Assembly (NCBI GenBank): GCA_963676865.2
Contig: CAXXSS010000001.1
Location: 1,984,001-2,048,000 of the forward strand
Length of the DNA stretch: 64,000 bases
Direction of reading: 5' to 3'
From: JAAYUD01 sp963676865
GTDB lineage: Bacteria > Bacteroidota > Bacteroidia > Bacteroidales > Bacteroidaceae
The notes below the pieces were generated by a model. The model saw only the letters and a program-made list of their open reading frames with translations. It did not search any database and was not told the DNA's origin. The translations under genes were made by a program, and so were the position numbers. Shown in pieces: positions 35,790 to 45,607 of the stretch. Position 1 is the stretch's first letter, and every line of letters begins with the position of its first letter.

Positions 35790-37874
35790 ATGAGTTTTTT
35801 TCGTACTTTTCGAAAAAAATTAGCGCGCATGTTTAAAACAGTAAGAAAACATAAGAATTTTTTTAAGGATTTGCTTTATACTATCCTTATCACTATAGGA
35901 TCAATTGCAGTTATTGTATATTTTCTGCCAAGAGGCGGTGAGTTCAATTACCAATTCGACCTCAATAAACCGTGGAAGTATGGGCAGATTATAGCGACTT
36001 TTAACTTCCCGATATATAAGGACGAAACGGTGGTGAAAAAAGAACAGGATAGTTTGCGCAATCATTTTCAGCCCTATTTTACGTTTCAGAAAGGCGAAGC
36101 GGACAAAGTGATGAAAAACATACTTGAGTCCGCTCAGTTGGCAATAGCTTCTCCTAAGTACAAGATATATCTCAGGCATAGGCTCCTTTCGATATACGCT
36201 GCCGGTATCGTATCGAACGAAGACATGAACTGGCTTCAAATGAGGAGGATACAGTCTGTCTATGTCACTGATGATAAGTTGGCAAATGAGCGGCAGACAG
36301 GTAGCTTGCTCACGGTGAAAAAAGCGTATCAATTGTTGTTGAGTGGTGCATCTCATATCGATCGCAATGTGCTACAGCAATATAATTTGAGCACTTATAT
36401 TACTCCAAATATTACGCTCGACAAGTGGCGTACCAAACAGGCAATGAAGGATATGCTCGATAACTATTCGTGGGCCACGGGGTTTGTACAAAGCGGTCAG
36501 AAAATAGTCGATAGGGGAGAGATTGTAGGGCGGCAGACTTATAATATTCTACAGTCGCTTAAAAAAGAGTCGGTTAAACGCGATGAAACTATTTCGCAAA
36601 GGGAGTATATCCTTTTGGGCCAGATACTGTTCGTCACGTTGTTGATGATTTGCTTTATGCTCTACTTACGGTTGTTCCGTAGAAACTTTTATCGTCATAA
36701 AAACTCGATGGCATTGATGCTGTCGTGTATTATCTTTTATAGCATCCTGACGGCACTGATGGTTGAGCATAATCTGTTCAATGTCTATATCATTCCTTAT
36801 GCGATGATTCCAATTATACTGCGCACTTTCTTAGATTCTCGCACGGCATTTCTCACATTGCTTATTACGGTTCTCATTTGTTCCATCACGTTGCATTATC
36901 CTTACGAGTTTGTGTTGTTGCAACTCACGGCCGGGCTTATCTCCATGTATTCGCTCAGCGAACTGACCGAACGATCGCAGTTGATCAAAGTGGCGTTTTT
37001 CGTTTCGTTGACTTATGCTGTTACGTATTTTGCTATTGAACTGACCAATGTAACCGATGTCTCGAAATTCAATCTTAGCATGTACAAGTACTTCCTTATC
37101 AATGGCATCTTTCTGATGTTTGCCTATCCTATACTCTATTTGCTGGAGAAAGCGTTCGGGTTTACGTCGAATGTCACACTTGTGGAGCTGTCGAATACCA
37201 ATAATCACTTATTGCGCCGGATGTCGGAGTTGGCTCCCGGTACTTTCCAACATTCCATACAGGTAGCCAATCTGGCCGCCGAAGCTGCCAACGCAATAAG
37301 GGCCAATAGTCAGTTGGTGCGTACGGGGGCTTTGTATCATGATATAGGCAAGTTGGAAAACCCTGAGTTCTTTACAGAGAATCAGACCGAAAATACAAAC
37401 CCACATAAAGAGTTGTCTTACGAAAGGAGCTCACAAATTGTGATAAGCCATGTGACCGGCGGTTTGAAACTTGCCGACAAGTATAGATTGCCGACTGCTA
37501 TAAAAGACTTTATCCGAACTCATCACGGATGTGGCAAAACGAAGTACTTTTATATCTCGTGGAAGAATGAACATCCCGATCAAGAACCCGATGAGAGAAT
37601 GTTCACTTATCCGGGACCGAATCCATTTACTAAAGAAACAGCCATACTCATGATGGCCGATTCTGTCGAAGCTGCTTCTCATAGTTTGCCCAAGCACACG
37701 GACGAAAGTATCAACGAACTCGTCGATCGTATTATCGATACGCAAGTGGCCGATAGGGCCTTTGAAAGGTGCCCTATCACTTTTCGCGATATCAATCTGA
37801 TCAAGAGTGTGTTTAAAGAGAAACTACGCAGCATTTATCACATCAGAGTGAGCTATCCGGAATTGAAGAAGTAG
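35790..37874 (+). CDS. 7TM-HD domain phosphohydrolase (PgpH-like)
   Basis: A 694-residue inner membrane protein. One N-terminal membrane helix (about 28-48, LLYTILITIGSIAVIVYFLP) is followed by an extracytoplasmic 7TMR-HDED domain to about 265, seven helices to about 475 (ILLGQILFVTLLMICFMLYL and others), and a cytoplasmic HD domain with HDIGK (His517-Asp518) in TGALYHDIGKLENPEFF and HHGCGKT. This is the architecture of PgpH, which hydrolyses cyclic di-AMP in Listeria; the same activity is likely but not proven here. The start could also be ATG at 35829. The S9 peptidase gene is convergent, 9 bp after the stop. Confidence 0.92.
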   Translation: MSFFRTFRKKLARMFKTVRKHKNFFKDLLYTILITIGSIAVIVYFLPRGGEFNYQFDLNKPWKYGQIIATFNFPIYKDETVVKKEQDSLRNHFQPYFTFQKGEADKVMKNILESAQLAIASPKYKIYLRHRLLSIYAAGIVSNEDMNWLQMRRIQSVYVTDDKLANERQTGSLLTVKKAYQLLLSGASHIDRNVLQQYNLSTYITPNITLDKWRTKQAMKDMLDNYSWATGFVQSGQKIVDRGEIVGRQTYNILQSLKKESVKRDETISQREYILLGQILFVTLLMICFMLYLRLFRRNFYRHKNSMALMLSCIIFYSILTALMVEHNLFNVYIIPYAMIPIILRTFLDSRTAFLTLLITVLICSITLHYPYEFVLLQLTAGLISMYSLSELTERSQLIKVAFFVSLTYAVTYFAIELTNVTDVSKFNLSMYKYFLINGIFLMFAYPILYLLEKAFGFTSNVTLVELSNTNNHLLRRMSELAPGTFQHSIQVANLAAEAANAIRANSQLVRTGALYHDIGKLENPEFFTENQTENTNPHKELSYERSSQIVISHVTGGLKLADKYRLPTAIKDFIRTHHGCGKTKYFYISWKNEHPDQEPDERMFTYPGPNPFTKETAILMMADSVEAASHSLPKHTDESINELVDRIIDTQVADRAFERCPITFRDINLIKSVFKEKLRSIYHIRVSYPELKK

Positions 37875-37883
37875 CGAGTGCTG

Positions 37884-40340
37884 TTATAAGTCTTTCTTGG
37901 GATAAAGGGTTTCCCACCACGAAGCATCATCTTTCAACCATTTGGCAAACCATGCAAAGATCGTGTCCTGCCATAAGAAACGCTTGCCGTAGTCGAGTAT
38001 TTGGTGATTCTCGCCATTCACTTCTACAAAAGCTGTTTCACGGCCCAATAGTTTTAAAGCCGTAAACATCTGAATGCTTTCTCCGATCGGAACGTTTGTA
38101 TCGTTCGAACCTTGTGTGAAGAGAATAGGGGTATGAATCTTGTCTGCATTGAATAAAGGACTTTGGCGAGTGTACATCTCCGGAGCATTCCAAGGGTATT
38201 TCCCTGCACTGGCTACTTCGCTATACGAGTATCCCCAATAGCCTTCGCCCCAGTAACTGGCAATATTGCTGATGCCTGCATGGCTCACAGCCGCTGCAAA
38301 AATATCTGTGACAGTCTGTAGATAGTCTGTCATGAATCCTCCATAAGAGGCACCTATACAACCTATCTTCTTGGCGTTGACAAATGAATGCTCGGCACAG
38401 AAATTCTTTGTTCCCTCGATGATATCTTGAGCGGGTCCATCTCCCCATGTGTTTACATGGCGGGCCGAGAACTTCTGTCCGAATCCTGTAGCTCCGCTGG
38501 GTTGAATCACGTATACGATATAGCCTTGTGACGCATAAGCATGGGCAGGATAGCGAGATTCGAGGGTGCGTTGAGTAGGAGAGCAACCTCCATAATAATT
38601 TACGATAAGCGGATATTCCTTTGACGAGTCGAAAGAAGGTGGCAGATAATAGCGTCCGTAAATCGTGTCGCCACGCGAAGAAACGAAGTTCCAATCGTGG
38701 CATTCGCCCAATATCACATCTTTCAGTATGGCTTTTGAAGAGTCTTCAATCACAACCGACTTTTTAGCTTTAAGGCTATAAGAATAAAGCCTCGAAGAAT
38801 TGGATGCACTTTGTCCGATGTAAGTCATTATGGGAGCATGCGATGCAACACTATAATTGGTTACGACATCTTCTGCCGCTCCCAATGAATGTATCTTGCC
38901 GGTAAGGGGATTGAGTGTGAATAGATGTTCGCAATCTTTGTCATCTGCCGTAAAGTATATCTGCCCGTCATATTCGGACCACATCGGATTGGATACCGAT
39001 GGATTAAAGTCTTTGGTCATCGGCGCGACTTTCTTGGTCGATAAATCGTATAAGAAGAGCTGACCATCTTCCATGCTTGCTATTTGTCCGTTGTCTATAT
39101 TAAGTCCCACTCCATTAAAAGCTTCGGGCGAAGCGGATACTAGTAACTTTGTGGCATCGGGAGAGAATAAGCAACTATTGATGAAGCTCTCTTCTTTCAT
39201 GATGGTATCTACTTTGAGGGTAGAGATGTCCATCCGATAAATGGAAGTGACAGTTGTAGGGCGTTTGGTAAGTCGAGAATGGCTCATCGAGAAAAGTAAA
39301 TATTTACCGTCTTGCGATATATCGTTGAGATAGCAAGAGTAGCTGCCGTAAGTAAGGCGTTGCAATACTCCAGTCTTTAAATCGTATTTCGATAAGAATA
39401 GCCGGTCTCTCCATCCCGCCTGTCTGTCTTCGGGTTCGAGCACCTGAAAGATTTCGGGACGTTCTTTCGTTCCTTCTTCGCTTCCGGTTATAATTAAATA
39501 AGATTCGTCGGGGCTTACCGTGATACTCCCTTGTGGAAGGTGAGAGGCAAATAAAAGTCTGCGTCCGGTTGTAGCATCAACCTTATACAGGCAACGGTTA
39601 CCCGCTTCAGTCGATTCAAATACGTATGCATCCGATTTGGGCATCCATTCCATGCTGGCGTCCATACTTTTTTCTGCGATGATGCGGCCGTTAGATAAGT
39701 CTTTTGCTTGTGCATAATATCTTGTTTTTCCTCCTTCTTGTGTGTCCTTATAATAGACAATCATATATTTGCCGCTGGGCGAGATAGCCGAGGCTGTAGT
39801 CCTTAGCCCGTTCAGACAGTCGGCCGTCGTATAGAAGTGGCGTAGATCCGTCGTTACCGATACCGGATTCTTGCTCTCAACTGTAACAGCAATCGAATCG
39901 TGAGCCGCGGCCTCTTGGAAATACTTGAGCACTATTTCATGTCGGTATGGCGTCAGCTTTAGTAGAGAACTTGCGGTCTCTTTGCCATCAATAAATAGTT
40001 TGTACGTTTTAGATCCTTTTATGATCAGTTTGCCGTTTATATACTTGTCGGAGTTGATGTAGAACGAAAGTAAACTCATCGATCGAGACTTTGTCAACGA
40101 TGGCATCACCTCGCCTTTCCATACGTTGCCTTTGGCTGCCAATGAGGTAGGAAAGTCATCGTTAGATAAGCTGGATAGGTTTAAAGAATCGCCTTTGGCA
40201 TTTACCGAGTTTGTGGCAAATGGCATTGATACAGCTGTTGGTCCGAATAGTCGGAATTCATTTACACGGGTACGTGTTACCTGAGCTTGAACGGTAATTG
40301 CTGATACAAGAAAGATGGTGATTAATGATTTTTTCATCAT
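37884..40340 (-). CDS. S9-family prolyl oligopeptidase-like serine peptidase
   Basis: A secreted 818-residue peptidase (signal peptide MMKKSLITIFLVSAITVQAQ). Its middle part is a beta-propeller (SPDESYLIITGSEEG, DISQDGKYLLFSMSH), and the C-terminal alpha/beta hydrolase carries the triad Ser665 (GCIGASYGGFMTD), Asp747 (QGSNDTNVP) and His779 (GENHQILD). It resembles dipeptidyl peptidase IV/acylaminoacyl peptidase relatives in Bacteroidota, and is probably periplasmic. It follows the small membrane protein gene by 13 bp in the same direction. Confidence 0.93.
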   Translation of the reverse strand: MMKKSLITIFLVSAITVQAQVTRTRVNEFRLFGPTAVSMPFATNSVNAKGDSLNLSSLSNDDFPTSLAAKGNVWKGEVMPSLTKSRSMSLLSFYINSDKYINGKLIIKGSKTYKLFIDGKETASSLLKLTPYRHEIVLKYFQEAAAHDSIAVTVESKNPVSVTTDLRHFYTTADCLNGLRTTASAISPSGKYMIVYYKDTQEGGKTRYYAQAKDLSNGRIIAEKSMDASMEWMPKSDAYVFESTEAGNRCLYKVDATTGRRLLFASHLPQGSITVSPDESYLIITGSEEGTKERPEIFQVLEPEDRQAGWRDRLFLSKYDLKTGVLQRLTYGSYSCYLNDISQDGKYLLFSMSHSRLTKRPTTVTSIYRMDISTLKVDTIMKEESFINSCLFSPDATKLLVSASPEAFNGVGLNIDNGQIASMEDGQLFLYDLSTKKVAPMTKDFNPSVSNPMWSEYDGQIYFTADDKDCEHLFTLNPLTGKIHSLGAAEDVVTNYSVASHAPIMTYIGQSASNSSRLYSYSLKAKKSVVIEDSSKAILKDVILGECHDWNFVSSRGDTIYGRYYLPPSFDSSKEYPLIVNYYGGCSPTQRTLESRYPAHAYASQGYIVYVIQPSGATGFGQKFSARHVNTWGDGPAQDIIEGTKNFCAEHSFVNAKKIGCIGASYGGFMTDYLQTVTDIFAAAVSHAGISNIASYWGEGYWGYSYSEVASAGKYPWNAPEMYTRQSPLFNADKIHTPILFTQGSNDTNVPIGESIQMFTALKLLGRETAFVEVNGENHQILDYGKRFLWQDTIFAWFAKWLKDDASWWETLYPKKDL

Positions 40341-40353
40341 GACGCATTGAACA

Positions 40354-40623
40354 TTAACGATGGTTTATAAAGAAATATATTCCGATGAAGAGTAGGCTGA
40401 AGAGAGTGAGCCACCAACTTTTGCGGAAGAGTCGCTTCCGGTCCATATCTTCACCATGGTTGCGTAGTCTCAACGCTGAAATCAGTCCTAGGATAAAGAC
40501 ACATATTTCTAATCCAAGCATGATTGCTATTAATACCTGCTGTTGCCATACATAAATATAAGCTACCAACAATAAAAAAGAGATGATATTGGCCGCATGA
40601 AGTATTTCTAATTTTCTATTCAT
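40354..40623 (-). CDS. Small three-helix membrane protein
   Basis: This 89-residue protein has hydrophobic segments at about 11-27, 31-51 and 70-86 (IISFLLLVAYIYVW, IAIMLGLEICVFILGLISAL, LTLFSLLFIGIYFFI) with a basic loop (RKRLFRKSWW). I recognise no family. It has a -7 box upstream and is the first gene of the unit with the S9 peptidase 13 bp downstream. Confidence 0.75.
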   Translation of the reverse strand: MNRKLEILHAANIISFLLLVAYIYVWQQQVLIAIMLGLEICVFILGLISALRLRNHGEDMDRKRLFRKSWWLTLFSLLFIGIYFFINHR

Positions 40624-40652
40624 TGATTTGATTATTATAAGGTAGTATGAAA

Positions 40653-40660
40653 CAAAAGTA
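40653..40660 (-). promoter_or_regulatory. -7 box of the membrane protein-S9 peptidase unit
   Basis: On the minus strand the sequence is TACTTTTG (TAnnTTTG), 30 bp before the start at 40623. A TTTG about 23 bp further upstream may be the -33 element. Confidence 0.45.
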
Positions 40661-40846
40661 CATCATTATTTTTAAATGGCGTTCAAATTTGGATGAATTA
40701 TTTACTCAGCTACCTGTCTTGACACATTGTGTTTGAAGAATCTGTGTCCTTTTTGAACAAATGAACAAATCAAATGTTCAAATGCGAAAACGAGTATTCA
40801 ATATTTGTCGTAAACTTGCATTCAAATTCTAACACCAATAAGAAAC

Positions 40847-43246
40847 ATGAAAATAAAAGGTATTTTAATGACAGTCTGCTTATCGGCAGCAGGTATCACT
40901 TCTTCTTTCTCGCAAGCTAATAAGGCTCCGCAACTAGGGAAGTCTCCTATCGATAAAGTGGTAAAAGCAATGACGCTTGAAGAGAAAGTGTCTTTTCTCA
41001 TAGGTACGGGCATGGCGGGAGTATCGGGCAATGCTCCTGTTGTAGGCTCTACTCAGAGTTTGGTAGCAGGGGCAGCCGGAACCACGCGCCCCATTCCTCG
41101 GCTTGGTATTCCTGCCATTGTTTTGGCCGACGGACCGGCTGGATTGCGTATTGATCCGACTCGAAAAGACAATCCGAACACTTATTATTGTACTGCCTTT
41201 CCTGTAGCTACACTTTTGGCATCGACATGGAATACGGCGCTTGTAGAAAATGTAGGCAAGGCCATGGGCAACGAAGTACACGAGTATGGGGTAGATGTTC
41301 TTCTGGCTCCTGCTCTGAATATTCAACGCAATCCTCTCTGCGGCCGTAACTTTGAATATTATTCGGAAGACCCTCTCGTTGCGGGCAAGATAGCGGCAGC
41401 TTATGTTCGAGGTATTCAAAGCAATGGCGTTGGTACATCCATCAAACACTTTGCCGGGAATAATCAAGAAACGAATCGTACGGGGAACGATGCCCAAATA
41501 AGTCAACGCGCCTTGCGTGAGATTTATCTCAAAGGTTTCGAAATAGCTGTCAAGGAGAGCCATCCGTGGACGGTTATGTCTTCTTACAATTATATTAATG
41601 GTACTTATACTTCGGAGAATCGGGACTTACTGACGACTATTCTTCGAAATGAATGGAACTATAAGGGTTTGGTGATGACTGATTGGTTTGGAGGAAAAGA
41701 CGCTAAAGCGCAGATCTATGCAGGCAATGATCTGTTGATGCCGGGTAAGCAGCAACAATACGATCAGATAATGGCAGCTGTGAAAGACGGTTCTTTAAAA
41801 GAGTCGGACGTGGATATTTGTGTCAAACGATTGCTACAACTTGTTGTTACCTCTCCTCGCTTCAAACAATATGCTTTCTCCGATAAACCAGACTTGAAGG
41901 CACATGCCGAAGTCACCAGACAATCGGCCTCGGAAGGAATGGTGTTGCTTAAGAATGAGAACTCTACACTTCCACTATTTTCTTCAGAAAAGCGCGTTGC
42001 CGCTTTTGGTAATACTTCTTACGATTGGATTGCGGGAGGAACCGGTAGCGGTAATGTGAATAGGGCCTATACTGTTTCATTGGCCGATGGATTGCGCAAT
42101 GCCGGTTATCAGCTTGATGCCGGTTTGACAGAACTGTATCAAACATATCTGAAGGAGGGACAAGAAAAACAACTTGCCGAGGATAAGAAAAGTAAGAATC
42201 CTTTTATGGCTTTCTTCAACAAAAAGCATTTGACTGAAATGACTGTTTCGGGAGGTGTGCTTGACTCGATGGCAAAACAGAACGATATGGCGATTATAAC
42301 CATAGGGCGTAGTTCCGGAGAGTTCTTGGATCGGCATATCGATAACGATTTCAAACTGTCTGTAGAAGAAATGGCTTTGATGGCGAATGTTTGCAATGCT
42401 TTTCATAAACAGAATAAGAAAGTGGTTGTTATTCTCAATATAGGTGGTGTGATTGAGACTGCTATGTGGAAGAACCTTCCCGATGCTATATTGTTGGCTT
42501 GGCAGGCAGGACAAGAAGGAGGCAATACAGTGGCTGATATATTGAGTGGTCAGATAAATCCATCCGGAAAGTTGGCTGTCACATTCCCTATTTCATTCTT
42601 TGATGCTGCTTCTTCGGCAAATTTCCCTTACGATTATCAATTGGACCCCGATGTTTTGATGGCTTCTCTGATGGGTAATCATAGTACCACAACTCATATC
42701 CGCAATGTGGATTATACTCGTTATGAAGAGGGTATATATGTAGGGTATCGTTATTTTGATACTTTCAAGCGCGACGTATCATATCCTTTCGGCTATGGTC
42801 TGTCGTATACCGATTTTGAATATGGAACACCGACAGTGAAAAAGGTGAAAGGAGATTATATCGTGACGATGGCAGTGAAAAATATTGGTAAGGCATCGGG
42901 CAAGGAAGTTGTCGAACTTTATGTCTCTGCTCCCAAATCATCTTTAGACAAGCCCGAGAAAGAACTTAAGGCTTTTGCTAAGACGAAGTTGTTGCAGCCT
43001 GGCGAGACAGAAGTTGTAACCCTGAATCTTAAAACATCCGATTTGGCTTCGTTTGACGAACAACAGAGTGCATGGATCGCTTCTGCCGGTAAGTATGAAC
43101 TTTTGATAGGAGCGTCTTCGAGAGATATTCGTTGCAAAGCGGATGTATCTCTTCTCAAAGACGAGATAACAGAAAGAGTTCATCATGTGATGGCTTCCCA
43201 ACAACCTATTAAAGAAATGACGAGCAAGGACATTCAACCCAATTGA
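40847..43246 (+). CDS. GH3 family beta-glycosidase
   Basis: A 799-residue secreted glycoside hydrolase family 3 enzyme. It has a signal peptide (ending about SFSQ), an N-terminal TIM barrel (IPAIVLADGPAGLRIDPTRK, RNFEYYSEDPLVAGKIAA, TSIKHFAGNNQETNR), nucleophile Asp279 in GLVMTDWFGG, a C-terminal alpha/beta sandwich (DAILLAWQAGQEGGNTVADI) and a terminal fibronectin III-like domain (SYPFGYGLSYTDFEY onwards). Family activity is usually exo-beta-glucosidase or beta-xylosidase; specificity cannot be read from the sequence. It is transcribed alone, convergent with the GH92 gene at 43393. Confidence 0.94.
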   Translation: MKIKGILMTVCLSAAGITSSFSQANKAPQLGKSPIDKVVKAMTLEEKVSFLIGTGMAGVSGNAPVVGSTQSLVAGAAGTTRPIPRLGIPAIVLADGPAGLRIDPTRKDNPNTYYCTAFPVATLLASTWNTALVENVGKAMGNEVHEYGVDVLLAPALNIQRNPLCGRNFEYYSEDPLVAGKIAAAYVRGIQSNGVGTSIKHFAGNNQETNRTGNDAQISQRALREIYLKGFEIAVKESHPWTVMSSYNYINGTYTSENRDLLTTILRNEWNYKGLVMTDWFGGKDAKAQIYAGNDLLMPGKQQQYDQIMAAVKDGSLKESDVDICVKRLLQLVVTSPRFKQYAFSDKPDLKAHAEVTRQSASEGMVLLKNENSTLPLFSSEKRVAAFGNTSYDWIAGGTGSGNVNRAYTVSLADGLRNAGYQLDAGLTELYQTYLKEGQEKQLAEDKKSKNPFMAFFNKKHLTEMTVSGGVLDSMAKQNDMAIITIGRSSGEFLDRHIDNDFKLSVEEMALMANVCNAFHKQNKKVVVILNIGGVIETAMWKNLPDAILLAWQAGQEGGNTVADILSGQINPSGKLAVTFPISFFDAASSANFPYDYQLDPDVLMASLMGNHSTTTHIRNVDYTRYEEGIYVGYRYFDTFKRDVSYPFGYGLSYTDFEYGTPTVKKVKGDYIVTMAVKNIGKASGKEVVELYVSAPKSSLDKPEKELKAFAKTKLLQPGETEVVTLNLKTSDLASFDEQQSAWIASAGKYELLIGASSRDIRCKADVSLLKDEITERVHHVMASQQPIKEMTSKDIQPN

Positions 43247-43302
43247 TGGTTAGCGTTCTTGCGTCGCAAATATAAAATGTACCGTAAAAACTTCTTTTTT
43301 AA

Positions 43303-43341
43303 AAATCGCCCTCGCTACAACATTTGTAACGAGGGTGATTT
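43303..43341. terminator. Bidirectional terminator between convergent GH3 and GH92 genes
   Basis: Arms AAATCGCCCTCGCTACAA (43303-43320) and its near complement (43324-43341) form an 18 bp stem with two wobble positions. A-rich and T-rich flanks are present on both sides. Confidence 0.8.
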
Positions 43342-43392
43342 ATATAGAGAACGGGAGTTTGTACTCCTTCTTGTTTGCGAACAACAAATAGT

Positions 43393-45579
43393 TTAAGGAC
43401 GATCGTTGAGTGCAGTGCCAAATGACGATGGTTTATCTCCCATGGTGAATTCCAATGTTCCGCCTTTCACCATATCTTTGTAATAAATATAGCTTTTGGT
43501 ATAAGGCTTTCCGTTGAATGTTACACTTTGAATATACATGTTCTTGCGGCTATTGTTACGCGCAACGATGCGGAAAGTTTTATTCTTATCGATCTTTATG
43601 GTTGCTTCGTCCATTAGTGGCGAACCGAAAATATATTTGCCTCCTGCGGGTTCTACCTGATAGATTCCCATGGCAGAAAGTACATACCATCCGGACATTT
43701 GCCCTACATCTTCGTTGCCCGATAGTCCGTCTTTATTTGCAGAATAAAGAGTTGTCAGAGTCTGACGGATAAGCGGAGCGCTTTTCCAGGGTGTTCCGGC
43801 GTATGCATACAGATATAAGATGTGGTGGCTGGGTTCGTTGCCATGTGCATATTGTCCTATCAGTCCGGAGATGTCGGGAGAAGCTTCTTTACCCATATTA
43901 CCTTTGACGATGAACAGTGAATCGAGTTTTGTAAGGAATGGCTTTTCACCTCCGAATTCGCGAATCAAACCGTGAACGTCTTGTGGAACCAACCATGTAT
44001 ATTGCCATGCGTTTCCTTCGGTGTAGTCGTCGGCACGGTGGGCAGAATGAAATGGATTAAACGGTTCGCGGAATTTTCCGTTATTGTCTACTCCACGTAC
44101 AAATCCTGTTTGCTTGTCAAAGTACTTTGTATATCCCTTGCTGCGTTTCAAGAAATATTGATAGTCATCTTGTTTGTTCAGCTCTTTTGCACTTTGTGCT
44201 ACGCACCAATCGGCAAGGGCATATTCCAAACCACGGGCAACGGTCTCGGCACTATCTGCCGTTACATTGTAAGGCAAGTAACCATATTGTTTCAGTTCCT
44301 TCATGCCTCTCTCGTCGAGCATGGCACTTTTCTTCATTGCCTCGAAAGCCTGATTCTTATCCATCTTTACGCCTTTCAAGAATAGATCGGCAAGTACGCA
44401 GATACCTGGATTTCCTACCATGCAGTCTGTCTCATTGCCTACCAGATGCCATACGGGCAGTTTGCCTTGTTGTGCAAAGATGTGTAGGAAAGTTTGTGCC
44501 ATATCGGGTAGCATGTCGCGATGAAGCAGTGTCATCAACGGTTGTGCTGCACGATAAGTGTCCCAAAGAGAGAATGTCGTGTAGTTTTTGAATCCTCCTT
44601 TTCTGTGAATCTTTCCATCGGCACCGTAGTAATCGCCGTTTACATCGCAAAACAACGATGGAGCAATCATGGTGTGATAAAGTGCGGTATAGAATATCTT
44701 TTTATCGGTCGCGTTCTTAGTCTTGAAAATCACTCTGCTTAGTTGTTCATTCCAGGCTTTGTCGGCAGCAGTAACGGTTGCTCCGAAATTCCATCCGGAG
44801 AGTTCTGCCTGCATATTCTGTTTGGCATTCTCAACGCTTACCGGCGATAGCGCCACTTTGACAAGCAGCTCGCGATTGGCGGGTAGATCAAACGATAGAG
44901 TATTGAGTGTATCTCCTTTGCATTCCATGTGTTTGATTGGAGCAGAGAATGTAGCGATGAAGTATACAACTTGATGTTTGGCCCATCCCGTAGAGACGCG
45001 ATAGCCCGAAATGACGTTGTCTTTCTCTTGTTTGATCTTTCCTGCTACATAGTGATCCCATCCGATGCCATAGTTCAGGTTGAACATGAGCTTTGCATCT
45101 TTGGTAGGATAGGTATAGCGATGGAATCCGACTCTTGCCGTAGCCGTAAGTTCTGCCTTAATACCCGAATTCTCCAACTTGACAGCATAATAGCCGGGTT
45201 TGGTTACTTCGGTGGAATGCGAGAACTTCGAACTGCTTTCGTTGTTGATAGTTGGGAATACGAGTATGTCGCCCAAGTCGCCGATACCGGTTCCACTAAG
45301 GTGGGTATGGCTGAATCCTAAGAGACTGTTGTCGCTATCGTGATAGCCCGAACACCAGTCCCAGCCTTTTACAACTTGCGACGGTCCCAGCTGTATAAAA
45401 CCGAAAGGAACGTTCGCACCCAAGAAAACATGACCGTGTCCGCCTGTTCCGATAGTCGGATCAACGAACTGAGTCAACTTGCCGGTCGGTTGCACTTTGT
45501 TTTTCTTTGGTTGAGCAGCCGATGCTGTCAATCCCAAAGACAGTGCTAGCGTGAGGCAAAGAGATCTATTTAATTTCAT
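43393..45579 (-). CDS. GH92 family alpha-mannosidase
   Basis: GH92 enzymes are calcium-dependent inverting exo-alpha-mannosidases. This 728-residue member has a signal peptide (ending ASAAQ), the N-terminal beta-sandwich (FVDPTIGTGGHGHVFLGANV, GFSHTHLSGTG) and the catalytic (alpha/alpha)6 domain. The general acid is likely Glu521 in TEGNAWQYTW, and the acidic pair Glu623-Asp624 lies in SGNEDVGQMSGWY; NEPSHHILYLYAY is also conserved. It is periplasmic by its plain signal peptide. It is the last gene of the GH92-GH125-GH3-GH92 unit, 28 bp after the GH3. The linkage specificity (alpha-1,2, 1,3 or 1,4) is unknown. Confidence 0.95.
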   Translation of the reverse strand: MKLNRSLCLTLALSLGLTASAAQPKKNKVQPTGKLTQFVDPTIGTGGHGHVFLGANVPFGFIQLGPSQVVKGWDWCSGYHDSDNSLLGFSHTHLSGTGIGDLGDILVFPTINNESSSKFSHSTEVTKPGYYAVKLENSGIKAELTATARVGFHRYTYPTKDAKLMFNLNYGIGWDHYVAGKIKQEKDNVISGYRVSTGWAKHQVVYFIATFSAPIKHMECKGDTLNTLSFDLPANRELLVKVALSPVSVENAKQNMQAELSGWNFGATVTAADKAWNEQLSRVIFKTKNATDKKIFYTALYHTMIAPSLFCDVNGDYYGADGKIHRKGGFKNYTTFSLWDTYRAAQPLMTLLHRDMLPDMAQTFLHIFAQQGKLPVWHLVGNETDCMVGNPGICVLADLFLKGVKMDKNQAFEAMKKSAMLDERGMKELKQYGYLPYNVTADSAETVARGLEYALADWCVAQSAKELNKQDDYQYFLKRSKGYTKYFDKQTGFVRGVDNNGKFREPFNPFHSAHRADDYTEGNAWQYTWLVPQDVHGLIREFGGEKPFLTKLDSLFIVKGNMGKEASPDISGLIGQYAHGNEPSHHILYLYAYAGTPWKSAPLIRQTLTTLYSANKDGLSGNEDVGQMSGWYVLSAMGIYQVEPAGGKYIFGSPLMDEATIKIDKNKTFRIVARNNSRKNMYIQSVTFNGKPYTKSYIYYKDMVKGGTLEFTMGDKPSSFGTALNDRP

Positions 45580-45607
45580 TATCGTAAATATGGTTTATTG
45601 TTTTTGA

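Noticed and set aside
35741..35830. Longer gltX reading frame starting at 35830
   Set aside because: The extra 30 residues are basic and unlike the family, overlap the divergent gene start, and lie upstream of the likely transcript start.
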